Source: Armatimonadota bacterium (lineage in GTDB: Bacteria; Actinomycetota; Acidimicrobiia; Spongiisociales; UBA5794). From it: a stretch of DNA of 11,166 nucleotides. Positions 1 to 6,794 of the stretch are shown piece by piece; the stretch's first letter is position 1, and each line of letters opens with the position of its first letter. The stretch covers positions 1-11,166 of the forward strand of contig QQUL01000271.1 of NCBI GenBank assembly GCA_008501565.1, in the 5' to 3' direction. Position numbers and translations under genes: made by a program. Under the pieces are notes generated by a model. The model worked only from the letters and a program-made list of their open reading frames with translations. It searched no databases and had not been told where the DNA came from.

Positions 1-297
1 ATGGTGTCGTTCGGTACCCCGGACGCCTCCTGGGTGCTCCTTGTCAAACCGCAGTTCGAAGCAGGGAAGGATGCCGTCGGGAAGGGAGGCATCGTACGTG
101 ATCGCAACGCACGCCACGATGCCGTGTCGACGGTCGTTGAGACCTACGCGGACCACGGGCTCGGCTTGGCCGGACTCATCCCATCACCCATCACTGGAGC
201 GACTGGCAACGTCGAATACGTAGCATGGTTCACCAGACAGCCAGCATTGACGTCCGTGCGTGACCTGCTGGCAACGATCGAGGAACCAGCAACATGA
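1..297 (+). CDS. tlyA: TlyA-family rRNA 2'-O-methyltransferase, C-terminal part (5' truncated by window)
   Basis: Only the last 98 codons are in the window; the first Met is probably internal, because TlyA proteins are about 250-270 residues and carry an N-terminal S4 domain that is not seen here. The visible part is the end of the FtsJ-like Rossmann methyltransferase domain. It has the family hallmark VKPQFEAGKD (residues 15-24), GKGGIVRD (27-34) and GNVEY (69-73). The Lys of VKPQFE and the Glu of GNVEY probably belong to the K-D-K-E catalytic set. Characterised TlyA enzymes use S-adenosylmethionine to methylate cytidine 2'-OH groups in 16S and 23S rRNA, which affects capreomycin susceptibility in mycobacteria. 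The stop overlaps the nadK start as ATGA, and tlyA-nadK-recN is a standard actinobacterial order. Family assignment is firm; substrate is inferred from the family. Confidence 0.9.
   Translation: MVSFGTPDASWVLLVKPQFEAGKDAVGKGGIVRDRNARHDAVSTVVETYADHGLGLAGLIPSPITGATGNVEYVAWFTRQPALTSVRDLLATIEEPAT
280..285 (+). promoter_or_regulatory. Ribosome binding site of nadK
   Basis: GAGGAA lies 8 bases before the nadK ATG at 294, inside the last codons of tlyA. It supports this ATG as the start. Confidence 0.6.
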
Positions 298-1076
298 AAC
301 GCATCCTGACGGTTGTCCGGGATGACAACGACGAGGCCGGGGAAACAGCATCCCGGTTCATTGACGCGTGTGCCGAGGCCGGCATCGAGGCAAGTCCCGA
401 CATGACCAATGCGGAGGCGATCGTCGCCGTCGGTGGGGACGGCACCGTCCTCGGGGCAGCAGCGACATCCATCGAGCACGGAATCCCGTTGTGTGGCATC
501 AATGTCGGGAGAGTTGGCTATCTCGCCGAGTTCGAACCCTCCGAGATTCCACATCTCGTACACGCACTCGGATCCGAAACGTTTTCGATTGAAGAGCGAG
601 CCACGATCGGTGTGTCGGTCGGTGATGTTTCGTCATCCGCCGTGAACGACATCGTGGTCGAGAAGGTCATGTCCCAACGCATCATCGAGATAGCGGTTCG
701 AATCAACGGGGAACCCCTCGCGACCTACCGCGCTGATGGCATCATCGCTGCGACGCCCCTCGGATCGACCGCATACAGTCTCTCAGCGGGAGGCCCGATT
801 GTCTCACCGGAACTCGACGCCCTTGTTCTCACTCCCGTCGCCCCGCACAGCTTGTTGTCGCGCTCGATTGTTCTCGCACCTGACGCCGAGGTTGAATTCA
901 CGCTCCAGGGTGAACGGCCGGGTTCCATCAACGTGGATGGGCGTCATCTCACCGATGTCGAACCGGACACGCCCATCATTGTGAGGAGGGGGATCCCCAA
1001 CGTACGGTTCCTCAGCCTTGGCCAACACCCGTTTCCACACGCTGTACGAGAGCAGTTCGGTCTGGACCATGCTTGA
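294..1076 (+). CDS. nadK: NAD kinase
   Basis: A 260-residue ATP-NAD kinase, which phosphorylates NAD+ to NADP+ in the cytoplasm. The nucleotide-binding GGDGT motif is at residues 47-51. The second motif reads NDIVVEK (118-124), with Asp where many family members have Glu (NE). The glycine-rich catalytic loop is at about 148-170 (ADGIIAATPLGSTAYSLSAG). Length is slightly short compared with the usual 270-300 residues, with a compact N-terminal lobe. The ATG at 294 overlaps the tlyA stop by four bases and has a GAGGAA site upstream; the C-terminus overlaps recN by 8 bases. The order tlyA-nadK-recN matches M. tuberculosis tlyA-ppnK-recN. Cotranscription with both neighbours is inferred from the overlaps; no internal promoter is evident. 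Confidence 0.96.
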   Translation: MKRILTVVRDDNDEAGETASRFIDACAEAGIEASPDMTNAEAIVAVGGDGTVLGAAATSIEHGIPLCGINVGRVGYLAEFEPSEIPHLVHALGSETFSIEERATIGVSVGDVSSSAVNDIVVEKVMSQRIIEIAVRINGEPLATYRADGIIAATPLGSTAYSLSAGGPIVSPELDALVLTPVAPHSLLSRSIVLAPDAEVEFTLQGERPGSINVDGRHLTDVEPDTPIIVRRGIPNVRFLSLGQHPFPHAVREQFGLDHA

Positions 1077-2667
1077 GGGACTGGTCGTTCGCAATCTTGG
1101 GCTGATCGAATCTGCATCTCTCGAATTCGGCGCGGGACTGACCGTCGTCACGGGAGAGACCGGAACGGGCAAGACCTTGATGCTCGGTGCCCTCAGGTTG
1201 CTCAAGGGAGAGAACGCACCAAAGGGTCTCGTGGGCCCCCACAGCGACACACTCGATGCATCGGCGATCATCTCCCTCGACGGCGGAGAAACAGTGGTGC
1301 GACGAACCGTGTCAGCGTCACGCTCGAGGGCCTATCTCGACGGTGCGATAGTTACGGCCTCGGCACTTGCGCAAGCCATCGGTGACGACATCGCGATCGT
1401 CGGTCAGCACGACCAGCACACCATCACTTCAATGACCGGGATTCGTCGCCTCGTCGATCGGTGTCTCGATGACGAGGGTCAGGCAGCATTGGAGCGCTAT
1501 GAAGCGTCGTGGACGACCTTTGCACAGACAACCGCTGAAGCCGAAGCGCTTGGTGGAGATCTCCGGGCACTCGAACGCGAAGCCGAAATGCTGTCGTTCC
1601 AGGTCGGGGAGATCGACGACGCCGGTTTTGACGTCGATGATGAAGCCGACCTTCGCTCGAGTGTTGCGAAGCTGCGGAGCGCTGAGGAACTTGCCGTCGA
1701 GATCGGTACGGCGATGAATGAACTGGGAGACGAAGGGGTACAAGGGCGTCTTGAGTTGGCCGTTCGATCCATCCGAAGAGCGCAAGCGATTGATTCGACT
1801 CTTGACACGGCAGTCGAACAAGGTGACGCGCTCGTGCTGCTCGTGGATGAGCTTCTTGCCGATCTTGTCCGCTATTCGGATGATCTCACATCGGATGCCG
1901 ATGCCCTTGCGCTGACCGAGGACCGTCTCGCGCTGCTTGGGTCCTTGAAGCGCAAGTACGGCGACACCATCGAAGACATCCTGACGTTTCGCAAGGAAGC
2001 TGACGCCCGCGCCTCAGCACTCACCACGCTTCTCGCCACCTCGGCTGACGTCGATGCCAGAATGACCGCAGCGCTCGACGGTGTGGTTGCAGCCGGTGCG
2101 GACCTCTCCAGGGCACGACAGGCAGCCGGAAGTCGTCTGGCGAGTGCCACGGTCGCACACCTGAACGACCTCGGGTTCAGTGATCCCGTAGTGCTGGTAG
2201 ACGTCCAGGACGCTGAGCCTGCGAGGTCGGGAGCTGACAGGATCTCGTTGCTGTTCGCATCTGATGCCTCGTTGGCTCCTGCACCGGCAAGCGCGGTCGC
2301 ATCGGGCGGGGAACTCAGCCGGCTCGTCCTCGCACTCACGCTTGGTGCTGGTGGAGCTGACACGGGAATCGTTGCCTTCGACGAGATCGATGCTGGCATC
2401 GGGGGAGCCACGGCTCTCGCCATGGGAAGGAAGCTTGCGGCGCTTGCCACGGATCGGCAGGTCATCTGCGTGACCCATCTGCCGCAGGTTGCGGCACACG
2501 GCGACGCACACCTCGTCGTGAGGCGTACCGGAACCGTCACCAGTGTTTCACCCATCCAAGGAGAAGCAAGGGTGAATGAGATCGCCAGGATGCTCGCTGG
2601 ATTGGACGAGTCCGATGTCGGGCAACAGCATGCAGCGGAGTTGCTCGCGATGGCCCAACGACGCTGA
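1069..2667 (+). CDS. recN: DNA repair ATPase RecN
   Basis: A 532-residue SMC-like ATPase that acts in recombinational repair of DNA double-strand breaks. The N-terminal lobe has the Walker A motif GETGTGKT (29-36; many RecNs read GETGAGKS) and the RecN-type VGQHDQH motif (111-117). The middle (about 130-350) is charged and helical, consistent with the shortened coiled coil of RecN. The C-terminal lobe has the ABC signature ASGGELSR (411-418), Walker B with the catalytic Glu in IVAFDEIDAGIGG (434-446), and the H-loop THLPQVAAHGD (469-479). The start at 1069 is chosen because MLEGLVVRNLGLIE matches the family N-terminus; the frame is open further upstream but that part does not look like RecN. 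It overlaps nadK by 8 bases. The usual SOS operator is not seen, and any promoter for this operon lies before the window. A terminator follows at 2699. Confidence 0.96.
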   Translation: MLEGLVVRNLGLIESASLEFGAGLTVVTGETGTGKTLMLGALRLLKGENAPKGLVGPHSDTLDASAIISLDGGETVVRRTVSASRSRAYLDGAIVTASALAQAIGDDIAIVGQHDQHTITSMTGIRRLVDRCLDDEGQAALERYEASWTTFAQTTAEAEALGGDLRALEREAEMLSFQVGEIDDAGFDVDDEADLRSSVAKLRSAEELAVEIGTAMNELGDEGVQGRLELAVRSIRRAQAIDSTLDTAVEQGDALVLLVDELLADLVRYSDDLTSDADALALTEDRLALLGSLKRKYGDTIEDILTFRKEADARASALTTLLATSADVDARMTAALDGVVAAGADLSRARQAAGSRLASATVAHLNDLGFSDPVVLVDVQDAEPARSGADRISLLFASDASLAPAPASAVASGGELSRLVLALTLGAGGADTGIVAFDEIDAGIGGATALAMGRKLAALATDRQVICVTHLPQVAAHGDAHLVVRRTGTVTSVSPIQGEARVNEIARMLAGLDESDVGQQHAAELLAMAQRR

Positions 2668-2698
2668 CGGGAACCGCAAGACGATCCGTTGAACGTTC

Positions 2699-2723
2699 GG
2701 AAGGATTGCGAGTCCTTCCTTTT
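2699..2723 (+). terminator. Intrinsic terminator after recN
   Basis: A perfect 7-base inverted repeat, GGAAGGA (2699-2705) with TCCTTCC (2713-2719), is followed at once by TTTT (2720-2723). A T-G wobble and a T-A pair can extend the stem to nine pairs with a GCG loop. It lies 31 bases after the recN stop and before the pyrG promoter candidate, so it probably ends the tlyA-nadK-recN transcript. The short T-run suggests incomplete termination. Confidence 0.75.
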
Positions 2724-2751
2724 GATGGATCGATGGTGATTCGCGCCGTGC

Positions 2752-2760
2752 TGGTATCAT
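2752..2760 (+). promoter_or_regulatory. Extended -10 promoter candidate for pyrG
   Basis: TGGTATCAT is an extended -10 element: TG, one base, then TATCAT (5 of 6 matches to TATAAT). There is no good -35 box about 17 bases upstream (only GATGGT at 2732-2737), which fits an extended -10 type. The expected transcription start is near 2767, leaving a leader of about 20 bases before the pyrG GTG. It lies between the recN terminator and the pyrG ribosome binding site, where a promoter is expected. Confidence 0.5.
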
Positions 2761-2775
2761 CCGATCTTCCGAGCT

Positions 2776-2781
2776 GGAGAG
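2776..2781 (+). promoter_or_regulatory. Ribosome binding site of pyrG
   Basis: GGAGAG lies five bases before the GTG at 2787. It decides the pyrG start in favour of this GTG over the in-frame TTG at 2706, which lies within the terminator hairpin. Confidence 0.7.
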
Positions 2782-2786
2782 ACTGT

Positions 2787-4433
2787 GTGACCAAGCACGT
2801 GTTCGTAACCGGCGGGGTGACCTCAAGCCTTGGGAAGGGCATCACCTCCGCGTCGCTCGGTCGACTCCTCAAATCCCGCGGCTATCGGGTCGTGCTCCAG
2901 AAACTTGACCCCTACATCAACGTCGACCCCGGCACCATGAATCCATTCGAGCATGGTGAGGTGTATGTCACGGACGATGGGGGAGAGACGGACCTCGACC
3001 TGGGTCACTACGAGCGATTCGTCGGTGAGAGTCTGTCGCAGGATTCCAATGTCACAACCGGAGCGATCTATCAGTCGGTCATCAGCAAGGAACGCCGAGG
3101 GGACTATCTCGGGGCAACCGTCCAGGTGATTCCGCACATAACGAATGAGATCAAATCGCGTATCCGGAAACTGGGCCAACGAGACGATGTTGACATCGTC
3201 ATCACAGAGGTCGGGGGAACGGTCGGAGACATAGAAAGCCTTCCCTTCCTTGAAGCAATTCGTCAGGTGCGCAACGACATCGGACCGGACAACACCTGCT
3301 ACATCCACGTCACACTCGTTCCCTTCCTCACGACATCGGACGAGCTGAAGACGAAACCCACGCAGCACTCTGTGGCTGAGCTTCGCTCCCGAGGGATCCT
3401 CCCCGAAGTCATCGTCCTTCGATCTGATCGGCCCGTGGATGACGCGGCACGGCGCAAGATCAGCCTGTTCTGCGATGTCGCACCTGATGCGGTCATCAAC
3501 GCAGTCGACGAGGACAACATCTACGGGGTGCCGCTCACGCTCCACGCAGCAGGCATCGACGAGGTGGTATGCCGCGAACTGCATCTCGATGCGCCAGAGC
3601 CCGACCTGACCGATTGGAAACGCATGGTTGAAGCCATGTCGGAGGCAACAGACGAGGTCACGATCGGCATTGTCGGCAAGTACATAGACCTTCCCGACGC
3701 CTACCTGTCGGTCGTCGAATCCCTGCGTCATGCTGGCCCCGCGGCCGGTGTGCAGCCGGTCATCAAGTGGATTTCAGCGGATTCGGTGGACGGAATGCTC
3801 GCGGAGAGTTATCTGTCGGACCTTGGCGGCATTCTCATTCCGGGGGGCTTCGGTTACCGCGGTGTGGAGGGGAAGATCCAGGCGATTCGCTATGCGCGCG
3901 AGAACGGGATTCCGTTCCTTGGATTGTGTCTCGGCCTCCAATCTGCCGTCATCGAATATTCCCGCAATGTCCTCGGTTTGTCGAACGCCAACTCCACGGA
4001 GTTCGATCCCATGACCCCAGATCCCGTCATCGATCTCATGGAGACCCAGAAGGATGTCGAGAACAAGGGTGGCACGATGCGGCTCGGCCTTTACCCCGCG
4101 AAACTGATCGAAGGGTCTCTCGCACGGAGGTTGTACGGAAGCGAGGTTGTCTACGAACGGCATCGACACCGTTGGGAAGTGAACAACTCGTATCGGAAAC
4201 AACTTGAGAATGCGGGTCTCGTGATGTCCGGTGTGTCGCCAGATGAACGACTTGTCGAGTTTGTCGAGTTGCCGTCCCACCCGTACTTCATCGCTACCCA
4301 GGCCCACCCTGAACTCATCTCGCGGCCCGACCGACCGCATCCGTTGTTCACCGGGTTCCTGGCCGCGGCCGCGGCTGGGGCGACGTCGGTCGATGTTGGG
4401 GCCGATACGAAGGTGGCATCGGACAGCGCGTGA
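2787..4433 (+). CDS. pyrG: CTP synthase (glutamine-hydrolysing)
   Basis: 548 residues, against 545 in E. coli. It converts UTP to CTP using ATP and glutamine-derived ammonia. The N-terminal synthetase domain (about 1-270) opens with KHVFVTGGVTSSLGKG, including the SSLGKG ATP loop (13-18), followed by the DPYINVDPGTMNPFEHGEV stretch (41-59). The C-terminal class I glutamine amidotransferase domain (about 290-530) has the oxyanion region GGFGYRG (353-359), the nucleophile Cys381 in GLCLGLQ, and the His507/Glu509 pair in AHPE. ERHRHRWEVN (457-466) is the conserved loop near the active site. The GTG at 2787 is chosen because VTKHVFVTGG matches the family N-terminus and a GGAGAG site precedes it. 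The stop overlaps the next gene as GTGA, so the Nudix gene is probably translationally coupled. The last ~20 residues are an unconserved Ala/Asp-rich tail. Confidence 0.98.
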   Translation: MTKHVFVTGGVTSSLGKGITSASLGRLLKSRGYRVVLQKLDPYINVDPGTMNPFEHGEVYVTDDGGETDLDLGHYERFVGESLSQDSNVTTGAIYQSVISKERRGDYLGATVQVIPHITNEIKSRIRKLGQRDDVDIVITEVGGTVGDIESLPFLEAIRQVRNDIGPDNTCYIHVTLVPFLTTSDELKTKPTQHSVAELRSRGILPEVIVLRSDRPVDDAARRKISLFCDVAPDAVINAVDEDNIYGVPLTLHAAGIDEVVCRELHLDAPEPDLTDWKRMVEAMSEATDEVTIGIVGKYIDLPDAYLSVVESLRHAGPAAGVQPVIKWISADSVDGMLAESYLSDLGGILIPGGFGYRGVEGKIQAIRYARENGIPFLGLCLGLQSAVIEYSRNVLGLSNANSTEFDPMTPDPVIDLMETQKDVENKGGTMRLGLYPAKLIEGSLARRLYGSEVVYERHRHRWEVNNSYRKQLENAGLVMSGVSPDERLVEFVELPSHPYFIATQAHPELISRPDRPHPLFTGFLAAAAAGATSVDVGADTKVASDSA

Positions 4434-4981
4434 ACGAATCGGAACGCTTTGAGGTCGTTGCGACCGATCTGGTCGGCGATCTGGGGTTCTTGGGACTCGA
4501 GCGCCGTACGTTGCGAACTCCCTCCGGAGACACCGTTGAACGCGTCGTCGTCACTCATCCCGGTGCAGTCGCCGTCGTCGCCATGGCCGGGGACGACATT
4601 GTGCTGATCGAGCAGTACCGAGCACCGGCAAGCGGCGTGATACTTGAGATCCCCGCGGGCAAGTTGGACCCAACCGACTTCGACCTGCAAAAAGCGGCCG
4701 AACGTGAGCTGCTCGAAGAAACCGGATACAGGGCCGCAACGTGGAGAACACTCACCACCATGTGGACCGCCGTCGGGTTCTCCGACGAGCGCATCACGAT
4801 CTTCCTCGCTACCGATCTGACAGAAGGGGCTCGGTCCCCTCACGGTGCCGAGGAGATGGCTTCCATCGTGCGACGAGTGGCATTCGACGAAGCAGTCCGG
4901 ATGGTCACTTCGGGAGAAATCACCGACTCGAAGACCATCGCGGGCATCATGATCACCGATGCACACCGACGAGCTTCCTGA
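4430..4981 (+). CDS. Nudix hydrolase, ADP-ribose pyrophosphatase-like
   Basis: A 183-residue Nudix hydrolase. The layout, with an N-terminal beta-rich part, VAVVAMAGDDIVLIEQYR (48-65) and EIPAGKLD just before the Nudix box, is typical of ADP-ribose pyrophosphatases, which split ADP-ribose to AMP and ribose 5-phosphate. The Nudix box spans 77-100: the metal-binding half RELLEETGY (92-100) is intact, but the box is one residue longer than the 23-residue consensus and has Asp83 where the first Glu is expected. GFSDE (116-120) is also typical of the family. The gene starts at a GTG overlapping the pyrG stop by four bases and overlaps xerD by 23. M. tuberculosis has an ADP-ribose pyrophosphatase (Rv1700) in the same place between pyrG and xerD, which supports the call. 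Exact substrate is not proven. Confidence 0.9.
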   Translation: MNESERFEVVATDLVGDLGFLGLERRTLRTPSGDTVERVVVTHPGAVAVVAMAGDDIVLIEQYRAPASGVILEIPAGKLDPTDFDLQKAAERELLEETGYRAATWRTLTTMWTAVGFSDERITIFLATDLTEGARSPHGAEEMASIVRRVAFDEAVRMVTSGEITDSKTIAGIMITDAHRRAS

Positions 4982-5855
4982 ACACGCACACGACTTCCTC
5001 GCATCGCTTGGGGCTGAGCGTGGATTGGCGGCAAACACGGTAGAGGCGTATCGACGCGACCTTGTCCAATACGCCACGACGATTCGTTCCCACGACTCGG
5101 GGCAAGATCTCAACGTCGTACAGGCCCACCTCGGATCCCTGCGCGATCGTGGCCTCTCGGATGCCTCCGTTGCTCGCAAGTTCGCGTCGATTCGGGCGTA
5201 TCACCGGTTCTTGGTGATCGACGGCCTCCGATCGGACGACCCGACCGCAACAATCGGCGTCCCGACGAGGCGATCGTCGATTCCGAAAGCTCTCACTGTT
5301 GAGGAAGTCACGCGCATTCTCGACCAACCCGACCGTGACACGCCCCTCGGGATTCGTGACCTGGCAATCCTCGAGTTCCTGTACGCCACCGGGTGTCGAG
5401 TGTCGGAGTTGACGGCTGTTGATCTTCACGACGTTGATGTCGAAACCAAGACAGTCATGGTGACCGGGAAAGGCGACAAGCAACGGATCGTCCCGGTCGG
5501 CAGCTATGCGGTCGCTGCGGTGGGGCGGTGGCTGCCGATTCGAGCTGACCTACGCGTGTCTGGCGCTGACCCGGGGGCGTTGTTCCTCACGGTGCGAGGC
5601 AATCGACTCTCACGACAATCCGTGTGGAGAATCGTCCGCTCCCACGGCTCGGGCGCCGGGATCGCAGAGAAGCGACTGTCTCCGCACGTATTGCGACATT
5701 CCGCTGCCACCCACATGGTTGAGGGTGGTGCCGACCTGCGTACCGTTCAGGAGATGCTCGGTCACGCAAGCTTGTCCACGACCCAGATCTACACGAAGGT
5801 TTCTCCAGAACACCTCCGAGAGGTAATCGTGACAAGTCATCCACGCGGAATGTGA
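4959..5855 (+). CDS. xerD: Tyrosine recombinase XerD
   Basis: 298 residues, the same length as E. coli XerD. With a second recombinase it resolves chromosome dimers at dif near the terminus. The N-terminal core-binding domain (about 5-90) has the pattern RGLAANTVEAYRRDL. The catalytic domain has all six active-site residues: Arg147 (GCRVSEL), Lys171 (GKGDKQR), His243 and Arg246 (PHVLRHS), His269 (LGHAS) and the nucleophile Tyr278 (QIYTK), each exactly one less than in E. coli XerD. The ATG at 4959 overlaps the Nudix gene by 23 bases and has only a weak ribosome binding site, but it fits the family length. The chromosomal position after pyrG-nudix matches M. tuberculosis xerD, so this is the housekeeping enzyme and not a phage integrase. 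A XerC paralogue is not in the window. Confidence 0.95.
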   Translation: MHTDELPEHAHDFLASLGAERGLAANTVEAYRRDLVQYATTIRSHDSGQDLNVVQAHLGSLRDRGLSDASVARKFASIRAYHRFLVIDGLRSDDPTATIGVPTRRSSIPKALTVEEVTRILDQPDRDTPLGIRDLAILEFLYATGCRVSELTAVDLHDVDVETKTVMVTGKGDKQRIVPVGSYAVAAVGRWLPIRADLRVSGADPGALFLTVRGNRLSRQSVWRIVRSHGSGAGIAEKRLSPHVLRHSAATHMVEGGADLRTVQEMLGHASLSTTQIYTKVSPEHLREVIVTSHPRGM

Positions 5856-5914
5856 ACCCTGTTCAGGCGGCCGTCACGGTAGCCTTGGGCACGATACAGA
5901 CCGGCCAGGACCAC

Positions 5915-5918
5915 GAGG
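5915..5918 (+). promoter_or_regulatory. Ribosome binding site deciding the zinc-finger gene start
   Basis: GAGG lies five bases before the ATG at 5924 and only two before the ATG at 5921. It favours 5924 over 5921, and over the GTG at 5852, which has no such site. Confidence 0.4.
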
Positions 5919-5923
5919 GAATG

Positions 5924-6274
5924 ATGACACGCGTCAATCTGGATCAGGCACGAAAAGCACTCGACAACGAACGAACGGCCCTCGTCCGCCAGCTCAAGGA
6001 GCTTGGAGCCGATGAGAGGGGCGAACTCACGGGTGAGATGGAGTTCGAAGACGCATTTGCCGATGCAGGCGCAGCGACCGCCGAGCGCAACGAGACGCTC
6101 ACCATTATCGAGAATCTCAAAACCGAACTCGACGACATCGATGCTGCCCTCGTCCAGCTGGCTGAAGGCACGTACGGAATATGTGTCGACTGTGGCGAAC
6201 CCATCCCGGTGGCTCGCCTCGAGTTCCGACCGAACTCGGTCCGATGCGTCTCGTGCAAGGCTTCGGTGTCGTGA
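5924..6274 (+). CDS. DksA/TraR-type C4 zinc-finger protein
   Basis: From the ATG at 5924 the protein has 116 residues. Residues 5-82 are charged and heptad-like, consistent with a coiled-coil hairpin; the likely tip is EFEDAFADAGA (40-50). The C-terminal zinc finger has CxxC (Cys87, Cys90) and CxxC (Cys108, Cys111) within YGICVDCGEPIP...RCVSCK, the DksA/TraR signature. Known members bind the RNA polymerase secondary channel; that role here is inference, and the exact DksA tip motif DxxDxA is not clearly present. Start choice is uncertain: a GTG at 5852 overlaps the xerD stop as GTGA and adds 24 residues unlike the family, and ATG 5921 is also possible. A weak -10-like TAGCCT at 5880-5885 would fit the later start. 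It ends four bases before the HD gene. Confidence 0.85.
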   Translation: MTRVNLDQARKALDNERTALVRQLKELGADERGELTGEMEFEDAFADAGAATAERNETLTIIENLKTELDDIDAALVQLAEGTYGICVDCGEPIPVARLEFRPNSVRCVSCKASVS

Positions 6275-6278
6275 CTCC

Positions 6279-6734
6279 GTGGTCCACCTGATCAAGAGAT
6301 TTGCAGGGCACCTCACCGCGACGCCGCTGACGGCGTCAGAAGCCACCGAGGTCTCCGGCCTTTTGGCCGAACCCCTCGCCGATCTTTTCTTCGCCATGGC
6401 CGAGGCTGACCAGCGACATGCATTTGACGTCTACGTGCGCACCGGAAGGGATCCTCTCCTTGCCGAGACGGCTCTCATGCACGACGTCGGCAAGGTGGCC
6501 GCACCCATGGGTCCCGTTTCGCGATCGTTCGCCACAGTCGCAACTGCTTGCCGCATTCCCGTCGGGGGGTCATGGGCGATCTATCGAGATCACGGGCCCA
6601 TTGGTGCAGAAATGCTCGCAACGGCCGGTGCAACCGAGTTCACGGTGGCATTCACTCAAACCCATCCAGGACCCGCACCCCATGGATTCGACGCCGATGC
6701 CTGGGAACGACTCGCGGCAGCGGATCAGATCTGA
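6279..6734 (+). CDS. HD-domain protein, putative metal-dependent phosphohydrolase
   Basis: A 151-residue protein from a GTG four bases after the zinc-finger gene stop. The frame is open further upstream, but that part overlaps the zinc-finger gene and does not look like protein. The HD-domain metal ligands appear in order: His47 (QRHAFDV), His68-Asp69 (LMHDVGK), His105 (YRDHGP), His129 (QTHPGP) and a C-terminal Asp149 (AAAD). The adjacent HDxGK sequence resembles HD proteins acting on phosphoesters. The spacing is compact, with no sensor, GGDEF or nucleotidyltransferase domain attached, so it is a stand-alone HD protein. Its substrate cannot be read from the sequence. No membrane segment or signal peptide is seen. 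The start has no clear ribosome binding site, suggesting coupling to the upstream gene. M. tuberculosis has no obvious counterpart at this place that I recall. Confidence 0.75.
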   Translation: MVHLIKRFAGHLTATPLTASEATEVSGLLAEPLADLFFAMAEADQRHAFDVYVRTGRDPLLAETALMHDVGKVAAPMGPVSRSFATVATACRIPVGGSWAIYRDHGPIGAEMLATAGATEFTVAFTQTHPGPAPHGFDADAWERLAAADQI

Positions 6735-6779
6735 ACCAGCAAAACCCGCGAAACACACGGTCAAGCGATCCGACAGCAA

Positions 6780-6785
6780 TAGCAT
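6780..6785 (+). promoter_or_regulatory. -10-like element before scpA (weak)
   Basis: TAGCAT fits a TAnnnT -10 box and lies nine bases before the scpA ATG, in the 60-base gap after the HD gene. There is no convincing -35. If it works, the transcript would start within a few bases of the ATG, giving an almost leaderless scpA message, in keeping with the lack of a ribosome binding site there. Confidence 0.25.
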
Positions 6786-6794
6786 GGCCCTCAG

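Noticed and set aside
1018..1068. Longer recN reading frame starting 17 codons earlier
   Set aside because: The extra residues lie inside nadK and do not match the RecN N-terminus, which begins MLEGLVVRN at 1069.
2691..2698. Palindrome GAACGTTC near recN, resembling an SOS (LexA) operator
   Set aside because: The Gram-positive and actinobacterial SOS box has four bases between GAAC and GTTC; here there are none. It also lies after recN, not before it.
2706..2786. Longer pyrG reading frame from TTG at 2706
   Set aside because: That TTG lies inside the terminator hairpin, and the 27 extra residues precede the conserved CTP synthase N-terminus; the GTG at 2787 has a ribosome binding site.
2761..2786. 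pyrG leader control of the Bacillus type (reiterative transcription and attenuator)
   Set aside because: The leader would be only about 20 bases, without a G-run start or an attenuator hairpin after the promoter.
2823..3731. 302-codon open frame on the - strand opposite pyrG
   Set aside because: It is a shadow of a high-GC gene: no family motif, and the + strand is plainly CTP synthase across the whole stretch.
4151..5179. 342-codon open frame on the - strand across pyrG, Nudix and xerD
   Set aside because: It spans three well-supported + strand genes and their junctions and shows no recognisable domain.
4959..5855. The tyrosine recombinase as sign of a phage or integrative element
   Set aside because: Active-site spacing, length and the pyrG-nudix-xerD order all fit the housekeeping XerD; no tRNA attachment site or phage genes are near.
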